Source of the DNA: Vulcanimicrobiota bacterium
GTDB lineage: Bacteria > Vulcanimicrobiota > Xenobia > Xenobiales > Xenobiaceae
NCBI GenBank assembly: GCA_944322965.1
Contig: CALUQR010000002.1
Coordinates: forward strand, 186,001-250,000
Direction of reading: 5' to 3'
Length of the DNA: 64,000 bases
The notes below the pieces were generated by a model. The model worked only from the letters and a program-made list of their open reading frames with translations, did no database searches and was not told the DNA's origin. Positions 41,835 to 49,584 of this stretch are shown here, in pieces. Within the stretch, counting starts at the first letter, position 1. Each line of letters starts with the position of its first letter. Made by a program: the position numbers and the translations under genes.

Positions 41835-42656
41835 TTAGACCATCGTCGTGCCGCCGTCAATAGTTAAGACTTGCCCCGTTATCTCCCGAGCTAAATTGGA
41901 GGCTAAGAAGACCGTAGCCCAAGCTATATCTTCAGGTTGCTGAGCGTGACCCATGGGGATCATCTTCTGGACCGAACTCTGCCAGAGCTCTTCCCGCTCT
42001 TGAGCATTTAAAGGACTCTTATTGGCCGGATTCCAACCGTGGGCCATGCCATCTAAAATCTCTTCCCACATCGAAGTGCGAATGATGCCCGGGGCGATAC
42101 TATTGACGCGCACCCCGTACTTGGCCGCCATGCGAGCCGCGCTCTGCGTGAGGCTAATAACCGCCGCCTTGGAAGCGCAGTAGGCCTGAAGCATATCTAA
42201 GCCGCCCCGACCGGCAATGGAAGAGACGGTGACGATATTGCCCGAGCGCTGCTTTTCCAAGAGGGGGAGGGCATGCTTCAAAATGTGGATCGTACCTAAG
42301 ACATTGATATCGAAGAGGCGGCGTACCTCGTCATCCGTAGTATAGAGCAGATCCTCTACCGAAATGACGCCCGCCGCATTGACCACGACGTCCAAACGGC
42401 CGCCCCCAAACTCCTGGGCCGCCTCTAATAACCTCTGGACCTCAGACTCCTGAGCTACGTCGCAGCGCACGAAACCACTGCGCCGACCTAAAGCCTCAAT
42501 CTCCTTGACCGTCTCTAAACCCTGATCTTCCTTGCGGTTACCTAAAAAGACGTCGGCTCCCGCCTGAGCAAAAGTCAGAGCCATCGACTTCCCCAAACCG
42601 CGCCCGGCTCCAGTTACTAAGACGGTCTGGCCGGAAAAATCTATCTGTAAAGCCAT
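41835..42656 (-). CDS. Short-chain dehydrogenase/reductase (SDR)
   Basis: Classical SDR: V-L-V-T-G-A-G-R-G-L-G near residues 12-22 binds NAD(P), N-A-A-G-V follows, V-S-S-I-A-G supplies the catalytic serine, and Y-C-A-S-K supplies Tyr and Lys. The C terminus E-I-T-G-Q-V-L-T-I-D-G-G-T matches the 3-oxoacyl-ACP-reductase-like group. The length is 273 residues. ATG 42656 is preceded by GAGGAGG, so the upstream in-frame ATG at 42689 is rejected. The substrate is unknown. It lies on the opposite strand inside the block of secreted paralogues and may be unrelated to them. Confidence 0.9.
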   Translation of the reverse strand: MALQIDFSGQTVLVTGAGRGLGKSMALTFAQAGADVFLGNRKEDQGLETVKEIEALGRRSGFVRCDVAQESEVQRLLEAAQEFGGGRLDVVVNAAGVISVEDLLYTTDDEVRRLFDINVLGTIHILKHALPLLEKQRSGNIVTVSSIAGRGGLDMLQAYCASKAAVISLTQSAARMAAKYGVRVNSIAPGIIRTSMWEEILDGMAHGWNPANKSPLNAQEREELWQSSVQKMIPMGHAQQPEDIAWATVFLASNLAREITGQVLTIDGGTTMV

Positions 42657-42835
42657 TGCTAGAACCTCCTCTAGACCTCGCTTCCCCAATCCCAGGAAAG
42701 GAGGAGCTTAGTTCAAAACCAAACGACCGCCCTAAACTTCGCAAAATCTAGGGCTGAGGCCTCTCCCTATGAGACACAAACTTTTAAATTTATATTCTAT
42801 AAGTATTCGCTTGTTAAGAAGTTATTAGGATGATA

Positions 42836-43000
42836 AAATCACCGTAGGCAGCGCAGAGCCAACTCTCGTCCGGCAGGGAGCGTGGTGCTGAGCGTCCGAA
42901 ACCTATCTTAATCAATAACTTCAGGAGGCGGATTACTTCCTCAACTGTCGGGGGAAGGCCGGTTCCGCTCATACTTCTGAATCCCCTGACTAGACGCGGT
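42836..43000. ncRNA. Candidate structured RNA or cis-regulatory region, class unknown
   Basis: This non-coding stretch has several local pairings: CTCTCG...GGGAG around 42870-42890, AGGAGG...TTCCT around 42925-42945, and GGGG...CCCC enclosing about 42955-42985. The plus-strand leader would belong to paralogue 3, the minus-strand one to the SDR gene. I compared it from memory with common riboswitches (cobalamin, TPP, glycine, c-di-GMP, ydaO) and found no convincing match. It is GC-rich relative to the AT-rich DNA around it. Confidence 0.3.
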
Positions 43001-43003
43001 CCC

Positions 43004-43054
43004 GTCAGGCGCTTGCGCCCCCACTCCCCCAGAGCGGGGGCGCAAGCGCCTGAC
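43004..43054. repeat. 19-bp perfect inverted repeat
   Basis: Bases 43004-43022 (GTCAGGCGCTTGCGC plus CCCC) pair with 43036-43054 around a 13-base loop. It directly precedes the heptad block at 43060-43170 and marks its left border. Confidence 0.85.
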
Positions 43055-43170
43055 GGCTACAATTCGGAATTAGGAATGCGCTAGCCGCCGCTGAGGCGGC
43101 GGCTACAGTTCGGAATTCGGAATTCGTAATTGGCTCGCCGCCGGAGGCGGCTAGCGCCTTCCGAATTAGA
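43055..43170. repeat. Heptad blocks and GC hairpins upstream of paralogue 3
   Basis: Direct units AATTCGG/AATTAGG/AATGCG are interrupted by GCTAGCCGCCGCTGAGGCGG-type hairpins. This is a partial repeat element that lacks the core with the small hairpin. Confidence 0.75.
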
Positions 43171-43175
43171 TTTTT

Positions 43176-43198
43176 GTTGCTGTTACAATTATTTTACA
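43176..43198 (+). promoter_or_regulatory. 23-bp conserved upstream box of paralogue 3
   Basis: This 23-bp sequence (GTTGCTGTTACAATT plus 8 more bases) is repeated exactly at 45081-45103. In both cases its first base is 146 nt before the start codon. It is probably a promoter or operator element. The GTTAC and GTAAC pieces nearby hint at a dyad. Confidence 0.6.
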
Positions 43199-43321
43199 TT
43201 TAATGTCTTGCATATCACTGTTACTTTGTTTTAATATTTGTAACAAGATAGAAAGGTGGAGAAAGGCAGTCTCTCTAGTTTTCTTCTCTAGTCCTCTGCG
43301 TTGCGTTGGGAGGTAAGGTTT

Positions 43322-44623
43322 ATGAAGTACAGTTTTCGCATTCTAACTGCGGCCTTGGCCGTAGGATTTTTTACGCTTCCCGCTTATGCCGCTGTTTCTG
43401 ACGTTGAAGGTGGCGAGATTCACGTCAATACTACTATCAATAAGCATTATAACGAAGTCGATGGGGGAACTATCCGGGAGCGGTTTGGGGAAGATCGTGT
43501 AGGCGGTGAGACCCACACTGAGAGTTATGACGCTCACATTACCTATAAGGCCCAAGGGACTAAGGGCGACGGGTGGCTGACCCCTGAGGGCGGCCATAAA
43601 ACCCACTATCGAGAGGATGTGCGGGTTACCTGGACGCAATGGAAGACGGTCGATATGGCCGAGTGGAATGGGGTTATTGGGAACTACGCCAATGCCAGCG
43701 AGGCCATGGACGCCTTAAGAAACTTCAGAATTCACTATAGTTACGGAGGGACAGACCTTAACGACGGGCGCAGTAACGTCTTCACACCAGAGGCTCAGAC
43801 TACGGCCAGAGTCTATGATAGCGGATACGTCGAGACGGGGGAGGTCGTAGATGGCGCCCGCAATAAGATCAGCCATACCGATACCCTAGACCGCATCACC
43901 AGTTCTCGGACTGTGACTCCCGAGAAAGATTCGATCCTCATCGGAGACCCCGACTCTATCGCCACCGCCTACGCAGCCCATAAAGATGTGACCGTCGATG
44001 AAGTCGTCGATAAGTACTACACCCGCACCAACTACTACGAGCAGGTAAAGCATAAGGTCGTCAACCGCAATGTCCACACCGTCTACCAAGTTAACGCCCA
44101 CCACTTCTTCTCGCCCATCATCCTCGACTTAGATGGAGATGGGAAGATCGAAGCCTCTAACGGCCAGTACCTGGGACACGACGATTTCAGCGATCACGTG
44201 GCCATGTTCGACTTCTTCAATAACGGCTTCCCCGTCCTCACCGAATGGGTAGGACCTAACGACGGACTCCTCTGCCGACCCAATGCCGACGGACAGATTA
44301 CTAGCGGCGCCCAACTCTTCGGATCCTCCAGCGGATTGGCCAACGGCTACGAAGCTATGGCCGCCATCGATATGGATGATAGTGGAGCCCTGGAAGGTGA
44401 AGAACTCCAAGGACTCTACGTCTGGACCGACCTCAACGCCAACGCCAAAGTCGAACCCGGTGAACTGAAGACCGTCCAAGAGCTGGGCGTTACCTCCATC
44501 AAAGTGACCCACAACAATTACGCCTCTACCTTCGAACGCAACGGCCAAACCTTCAAAACCTTCGACTGGTGGCCCAACTGCCGCGAACTGCGTAAAGTAA
44601 ACGTAGCCGGAGTTTTTGAATAA
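43322..44623 (+). CDS. Secreted calcium-binding-type paralogue 3
   Basis: 433 residues, start M-K-Y-S-F-R-I-L, signal ending A-Y-A. Constant parts are as in the other paralogues: V-N-T-T-I-N-K-H-Y-N-E-V-D-G-G-T, D-P-D-S-I-A-T-A-Y-A-A-H, S-P-I-I-L-D-L-D-G-D-G and D-M-D-D-S-G-A-L-E-G-E-E. The first metal loop and the C-terminal W-W-P-N-C-R-E-L are conserved. The middle (about 50-185), with G-W-L-T-P-E-G-G-H and a R-N-F-R-I-H-Y-S-Y-G-G-T region, is unique. GGGAGGTAAGG precedes ATG 43322; the earlier frame start at 43301 is not supported. Confidence 0.8.
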   Translation: MKYSFRILTAALAVGFFTLPAYAAVSDVEGGEIHVNTTINKHYNEVDGGTIRERFGEDRVGGETHTESYDAHITYKAQGTKGDGWLTPEGGHKTHYREDVRVTWTQWKTVDMAEWNGVIGNYANASEAMDALRNFRIHYSYGGTDLNDGRSNVFTPEAQTTARVYDSGYVETGEVVDGARNKISHTDTLDRITSSRTVTPEKDSILIGDPDSIATAYAAHKDVTVDEVVDKYYTRTNYYEQVKHKVVNRNVHTVYQVNAHHFFSPIILDLDGDGKIEASNGQYLGHDDFSDHVAMFDFFNNGFPVLTEWVGPNDGLLCRPNADGQITSGAQLFGSSSGLANGYEAMAAIDMDDSGALEGEELQGLYVWTDLNANAKVEPGELKTVQELGVTSIKVTHNNYASTFERNGQTFKTFDWWPNCRELRKVNVAGVFE

Positions 44624-44900
44624 TTCGGAATTAGGAATGCGTAATTCGGAATTGAGATAGTAGGTAACTAGGTTGCCGCTGGGACTGAGGTCCTGGCGGT
44701 AACCTTTTTTTGCCGCCTGGAGGCGGCAAAAAAAATGCGGAATTAGGAATGCGCTAGCCGCCGCTGGGGCGGCGGCTACAATTCGGAGTTAGGAATGCGT
44801 AATGCGTAATTGACTTGCCGTCGGTGAGATGGGCTGTGGCACTAACTTTGGTTTCGCGGTGGGGTAGAGGCGGGAGAAGCCTTCAGAAAAGTTAGCGCTA
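44624..44900. repeat. Repeat element R2 (truncated) after paralogue 3
   Basis: It begins with heptads from the TAA stop, then the shared terminator, a T7-GCCGCC/GGCGGC-A8 hairpin, heptads, and a GCTAGCCGCCGC...GCGGCGGCT hairpin. Only the left flank of the R core (the GTGGCACTAACTTTGGTTTCG kind of sequence, about 44835-44880) is present; the GGCAGTGAAACTGCC part is missing. Confidence 0.75.
44671..44711 (+). terminator. Intrinsic terminator of paralogue 3
   Basis: GGTTGCCGC at 44671-44679 pairs with GCGGTAACC at 44696-44704 (one G-U), followed by seven T (44705-44711). The sequence between the arms is the same as after paralogues 1 and 4. Confidence 0.88.
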
Positions 44901-45226
44901 CAACTTTTAGGGGAGTAAAATAAGAATATCATAAAGATTTTTGGGTGTGGCGAAAATGAGGGGGAGTGCCTATTTAGACGCTTTTTGGAGGATGCTAAGG
45001 GGGCTAATAGGCTTTAGTTAGAGAGGCTTCTTAGTCTCTAAGAGTTATATTCGTACAGAGCGAATTAGTAAAGAAATTGTGTTGCTGTTACAATTATTTT
45101 ACAAATAAACTCTTGTAAAATATTTTATCTACACTTAACATCTGTTACAGAATAGAAAAATTTGAGAAAAGGGCAGTCTCTCGTTGGTAAATTTCTGTTC
45201 ATAGTTAGGTTTTGGAGGTAAGGATT
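44901..45226 (+). promoter_or_regulatory. AT-rich leader of paralogue 4 with 23-bp box and GGCAGTC motif
   Basis: No ORF is visible. The 23-bp box shared with paralogue 3 is at 45081-45103, starting 146 nt before ATG 45227. GGCAGTCT is at 45172-45179, 55 nt before the ATG, and TTTGGAGGT is the ribosome site. The spacing is the same as for paralogue 3 apart from small differences in the motif position. Confidence 0.6.
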
Positions 45227-46552
45227 ATGAAGTATAGTTTTAACATCCTAGCTACGGCTCTGGCCGTAGGATTATTTACTCTTCCCGCTTACGCCGCCGT
45301 CTCTGATGTGGAGGGTGGCGAGATTCACGTCAATACTACTATCAATAAGCATTATAACGAAATCGACGGTGGCACGACCGTGGTCCAAGGCACCGACAAG
45401 CATCACCAGGGCCAGAATATTACCAACGTCAGTAAGCAGTACAAGGGTTATATCGATTATAACGCCCACGGCACTAACTGGGGTGGCCACAAGGAAGGCT
45501 GGACTGCGGTTCGTGACAATCCCGGTTCTGTCGAGAAAGATCTGCGCGAGTACGTAGTAGCTACTAATTATCCCAACCAGTACACGGGTGAGTTTAACGA
45601 TCGTCGCTGCGGCGTCAACATAGTCGGTAGCGATGGAGCTGGCAATTGCTTCTACTATGTCGATAAGCACGGTAATTATACGACTAACGCCGGCTCCGCT
45701 TGGTATAAGGAAGATGGTTCAGTCAATAGGACGGAGCGTCATAGCGACTTTACCGGTGTGACTTACAGCGACGTCTACGAGCGCACCGATAAGACTGAGA
45801 CTGAGCTTACCGGCATCACCTCTTCCCGGAAGGTGACCCCTGGTAAAGACTCCATTGTGATCGGCGACCCCGACGCCATCGCCTCCGCTTACGCCGCCCA
45901 GGGTAATGTGACCGTAGACGAAGTAGTCGACAAGTACTACGATCGCACCCACTACTACGAACAGCAGCGCCACAACAACTACGAGGACTATACCGTGACT
46001 ACTGTCAATGAAGTCTGGGTCTTGCATGGTTATCGCTACTATAGCCCCATCATCCTCGACTTAGACGGCGACGGTAAGATCGAAGCTTCTAACGGTCAAT
46101 ACTTAGCCCACGACGGTTTCAGCCAGAATGTGGCCGTCTTCGACTTCTTCGGCAACGGCTTCCCCGTCCTCACCGAATGGGTAGGCGCTAACGACGGCCT
46201 GCTCTGTCGTCCCACTAAGGATGGTAAGGTGACTGGCGCTCAACTCTTCGGTACTGCTAACGGTATGGGCAATGGCTACGAAGAGATGGCTTCCTTAGAC
46301 GCCGACAATAGCGGAGCCTTAGAAGGTGCCGAGCTCCAGGGGCTCTACGTCTGGACCGATCTCAATCGCAACGCTATCGCCGATAAGGGCGAACTGAAGA
46401 GCGTCCAAGAGCTGGGCATTACCTCCATTAAGGTGACCCACAACAATTACGCCTCTACCTTCACCCGCAACGGCCAAACCTACAAGACCTTCGACTGGTG
46501 GCCCAACTGCCGCGAGATGCGCAAAGTGAATGTAGCCGGCATTTTTGAATAA
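45227..46552 (+). CDS. Secreted calcium-binding-type paralogue 4
   Basis: 441 residues, start M-K-Y-S-F-N-I-L, signal ending A-Y-A. The N-terminal constant segment is almost the same as that of paralogue 3, and the C-terminal domain (D-L-D-G-D-G-K-I-E, D-A-D-N-S-G-A-L-E-G, D-L-N-R-N-A-I-A-D) is closest to paralogue 2. This gives it a mosaic look. The middle has its own cysteines (D-R-R-C-G-V-N, G-N-C-F-Y-Y), suggesting an extra disulfide. The third loop has D-L-N-R-N instead of D-L-N-G-N, so calcium binding there may be weaker. GGAGGTAAGG precedes ATG 45227. Confidence 0.8.
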   Translation: MKYSFNILATALAVGLFTLPAYAAVSDVEGGEIHVNTTINKHYNEIDGGTTVVQGTDKHHQGQNITNVSKQYKGYIDYNAHGTNWGGHKEGWTAVRDNPGSVEKDLREYVVATNYPNQYTGEFNDRRCGVNIVGSDGAGNCFYYVDKHGNYTTNAGSAWYKEDGSVNRTERHSDFTGVTYSDVYERTDKTETELTGITSSRKVTPGKDSIVIGDPDAIASAYAAQGNVTVDEVVDKYYDRTHYYEQQRHNNYEDYTVTTVNEVWVLHGYRYYSPIILDLDGDGKIEASNGQYLAHDGFSQNVAVFDFFGNGFPVLTEWVGANDGLLCRPTKDGKVTGAQLFGTANGMGNGYEEMASLDADNSGALEGAELQGLYVWTDLNRNAIADKGELKSVQELGITSIKVTHNNYASTFTRNGQTYKTFDWWPNCREMRKVNVAGIFE

Positions 46553-47220
46553 TGCGGAATGTGTAATTCGTAATTAGGAATTGAGATAGTAAGTAACTAG
46601 GTTGCCGCTGGGACTGAGGTCCTGGCGGTGACTTTTTTTTGCCGCCTGGCGGCGGCAAAAAAAATTCGGAATTAGGAATGCGTAATGCGTAATAGGGGGT
46701 GCGCGGCAGAAATGGAGGTTGTGGCTTTAACTTTATTTGCCGCAGTGGGAGAAGGGCGAGGTAACAATGAGTTAATATCTGGCTAATTCCGAGAGGTGCT
46801 TAACTAGGGGGAAAATCGTCTTGGACTGTGCAGCGCGCGGCGCGGTCTCATTGGACAAGCGTCCTAAAGGTTTAATTCAAGTAATAGAACACTAGCCTAA
46901 AAACTGGGCGTCAGAACTAAAGCCCTAAAAAGGCAGTGAAACTGCCAATGATTCTGGCATAAGTTCAGCTACTTCCAGAGCCGCCAAGTTATTATCAAGA
47001 GCCGCTTAATTCCGAATTACGAATTCCTCACTATGAATTGATTTATGCCGCAACGATTCTTCCATAGGCCAAGTTATTCTCGGATCCGCCAAGCCATTAG
47101 CAAGAGCCATTTAATTCCGCATTACGCATTAAGCATTCCGAATTGCTAGCCGCCTTCGGGCGGCGCCTCACTTCCCCAATTCCGAATTATGCATTCCCAA
47201 TTCCGAATTAGCTTTTAACT
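46553..47220. repeat. Repeat element R3 with a second partial copy
   Basis: After the paralogue-4 terminator and a T8-GCCGCC/GGCGGC-A8 hairpin come heptads. The core has GGGAAAATCGTC (46809-46820), GGAC-AAGC-GTCC, and GGCAGTGAAACTGCC (46932-46946), then inverted heptads. A partial copy of the right half (AACGATTCTTCC to the inverted heptads) repeats at about 47050-47120. A GCTAGCCGCC/GGGCGGC hairpin ends the block. No ORF is seen. Confidence 0.8.
46601..46640 (+). terminator. Intrinsic terminator of paralogue 4
   Basis: GTTGCCGC at 46601-46608 pairs with GCGGTGAC at 46625-46632 using two G-U wobbles, followed by eight T. The shared interior GGGACTGAGGTCC is retained. Confidence 0.85.
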
Positions 47221-47402
47221 TTTCGTTCATAAATGGCGATTAAAGATTAGTCTTAGCCTGGTTTAGGTTCAATTGTCACCCTTTTGTCTAAAGGTGTGTA
47301 TGCAAGAAGTGGTCAATCTTTATATGAGTTTAGTCTTAACGTTAGGTTACGGTTAGGCGGGGAAGCTTTACGGAAGGTAAGGCCTAAATTCTAAGAAGGT
47401 GG

Positions 47403-49097
47403 GTGCTGGGTTTGAAAGGTCAAGTATTACCTGTTCTTTTGCTGGCGGGTTTAGTTGGGTTCTTAGGTGGTTGTGGCGATGGCGGCACGGGCGATTATGT
47501 GCCTGGCGCGTCTACGGTAGGTAGGGTAACTTACGATTATAGCGCTATTTTAGATTCTCAGGTCGCCTCCTTGGCTAGTTCGGTCCGTTACGTCCCCTTA
47601 GATGCCGAGGGGCAGTGGCTGGGCGAGTTGTCCCCTAATTACGATTTGGAGAGTAGTCTCACTTTAGAGCGAGTCCCTAAAGAGGCGGTGGAGATCCAGG
47701 CCCTTTATTATAACCATGGTCAGCAGCTAGTAGGCATGGGGATCGACTCTCTAAGTTGGATCTCTACCCCTAAGTTAGCGGCCCAAGTCCAGGAGCCCCA
47801 ATATCTCTCTTTCGAGGGCGCGAGCTTAGAGGTAGAGCCTAGTCAAACTGTCTTGGCGCCCGGCGAGGAGATCCAACTCCAGGCCTGGGCGACTTTTTTG
47901 GCTAGCGGAGAGCGGGTCGACTTCACTAAACTAGTAGACTGGCAGGGCGGTAACGAGCAGATTTTAAGTCCCGTCTCCTCGGCTACCTACCGGGGCGCGG
48001 AGATGGGGATCGTTGAAGATTTAGAGGCCAGTATCCCTTGCCATTGGGGCCCGCTATCCTCTAAGTCCCCCGCTATCTACGTGACGCGCCAGACCTTGAC
48101 CAGTCTAGTCCTAAAGCGAGCCCCAGTCGAGGGCCATGAGGCGACCCATTGGGAGGCGCCTGATTCTCTTCCCCCCGCACTTTCGCTGCTGAAGCAAGAA
48201 GGTTACTCGACTATTGTCGGCCAGTTTTTGGGATTCCCTGACGACTGGAATTTTGACGATGCGGAGCCCGCTGGTTGCTTCGGCTTAGCGGGTAGTTCAT
48301 TTACTGTCTATTATAATGAAACCGGTAATGAGCGAGAGGCTTACATACCTTTCTATCGTCAGCCTATACAGGCTAAGATAGGCTATTCCCAGGAGGAGGG
48401 TTTAGGTCCCCAGCCCCCGGCCCAGGAGCTGACCCCTGAAGCTTTGGCCTCTGGGAAGTTAGAATACCAGATCCAGAATATAGTACATGAAAGCTTCCTA
48501 CCTGTCGAAGCTTCCATGCAGGGCAACGATTTAGTAGCCCATATCGACTGGAAGGCCGCCTCCTCGCCCGATTTTAGGGGAGATGTAGGATTTGTCTCTT
48601 TAGGGGCTACTTTCACTTTGGGCGATCAGAAATTACAGACCTCAGTCCCACTCTTCTTTGAGGTTACTTTTGGTATATCCACCATTTATTGGAGCGAAGA
48701 CCCAGAGGACTTATTAATCTTAGATTACGTCTCCATGACGCCTACCCCCAGTGCGGTAGTTCAAAAAGAGTTATATTTGCTGCCCTTATTAACTGTCTTC
48801 GGATCGCTCTATGAAGCTGATGTTGTCCCCTTTACGGCTGCCCAGTTAGCGGAGCGTTTGGGTACTCCACCCTCCGTTAAGTTTGTGCCATGCGAGCACG
48901 AGCATCAATTACCGGCGGGGATAACCTGTGAGCCTAGCGATATTCCGGGTAAGTATCTACTCAACTGCCAGGTAGAAGAGCCCGTTTCTGAGACCTTGAT
49001 CTTCGACTTTGCCCTAGACTTAATCGCTCCCGAATACAAAGAGCGCGATATACCCAACATGATCCCCAGTATTTTGGAGCTAAACGCACTAAAATAA
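47403..49097 (+). CDS. Lipoprotein of unknown function with Ig-like region
   Basis: A hydrophobic signal ending F-L-G-G-C gives a lipid-attached Cys about 24 residues from the GTG at 47403; TTG 47412 is an equally plausible start. The protein has 564 residues. About residues 140-225 look like a bacterial Ig-like domain (L-E-V-E-P-S-Q-T-V-L-A-P-G-E-E-I-Q-L-Q-A, later A-I-Y-V-T). The remainder is strand-rich with scattered cysteines and no recognised catalytic motif. The stop codon TAA is the start of a heptad array, as for the neighbouring genes. It probably sits on the outer envelope; its role is unknown. Confidence 0.7.
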   Translation: MLGLKGQVLPVLLLAGLVGFLGGCGDGGTGDYVPGASTVGRVTYDYSAILDSQVASLASSVRYVPLDAEGQWLGELSPNYDLESSLTLERVPKEAVEIQALYYNHGQQLVGMGIDSLSWISTPKLAAQVQEPQYLSFEGASLEVEPSQTVLAPGEEIQLQAWATFLASGERVDFTKLVDWQGGNEQILSPVSSATYRGAEMGIVEDLEASIPCHWGPLSSKSPAIYVTRQTLTSLVLKRAPVEGHEATHWEAPDSLPPALSLLKQEGYSTIVGQFLGFPDDWNFDDAEPAGCFGLAGSSFTVYYNETGNEREAYIPFYRQPIQAKIGYSQEEGLGPQPPAQELTPEALASGKLEYQIQNIVHESFLPVEASMQGNDLVAHIDWKAASSPDFRGDVGFVSLGATFTLGDQKLQTSVPLFFEVTFGISTIYWSEDPEDLLILDYVSMTPTPSAVVQKELYLLPLLTVFGSLYEADVVPFTAAQLAERLGTPPSVKFVPCEHEHQLPAGITCEPSDIPGKYLLNCQVEEPVSETLIFDFALDLIAPEYKERDIPNMIPSILELNALK

Positions 49098-49490
49098 TTC
49101 GGAATGCGTAATTGAGTTAGTTGGTTGCCGCCGGAGGCGGCGGCAATGCGTAATTAGGAATTCGAAATGCGTAATTGGGGTGGCGCGGCGGAGGATGGGG
49201 CGTGGCGCTAACCTTAGTTTCGTCGGTGACTCAGGGGCGAGAGGGCTTGGGGAAATTGCTGGCGTATTTTGCATGTGGCATGGCTAGAGGGAAAATCGTC
49301 CTGGAGTGTGTGGCGCACGGTGCGCGCCGCGGTCCAATTGGACAAAGGCCCTAAAAAGGCAGTGAAACTGCCAACGATTCTTCCATAAGTTCAGTCACTT
49401 TCGGATTTTCCAAGCTACTAACAAGCGCTAACTTAAGCTGCCGCCCTCAGGCGGCGCCTTACTTCCCCAATTCCGAATTCCGCATTATCT
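49098..49490. repeat. Repeat element R4 after the lipoprotein gene
   Basis: It has heptads overlapping the stop, a GTTGCCGCC/GGCGGCGGC hairpin, then heptads. The core has GGGAAAATCGTC (49289-49300), GGCAGTGAAACTGCC (49358-49372) and AACGATTCTTCC (49373-49384). A GCCGCC/GGCGGC hairpin and inverted heptads close the element. It has the same order as R1 but a shorter core than R3 and R5. Confidence 0.8.
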
Positions 49491-49584
49491 TTCTCCCGCC
49501 CCTAAGTCTTGCGTTAACCTGACTTACGGTGATAACTTAAGTCTAAGTCATTATGTAAGTACGACGTTAAAAAAGGGGGTAGTT

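Noticed and set aside
42836-43000. Known riboswitch (cobalamin, TPP, glycine, c-di-GMP, ydaO)
   Set aside because: The core consensus motifs I know for these classes are not there in the right order; I could only see unspecific base pairing.
38336-46552. Diversity-generating retroelement
   Set aside because: No reverse transcriptase ORF, no template/variable repeat pair with adenine-specific changes, and the variable region is central rather than at the C terminus.
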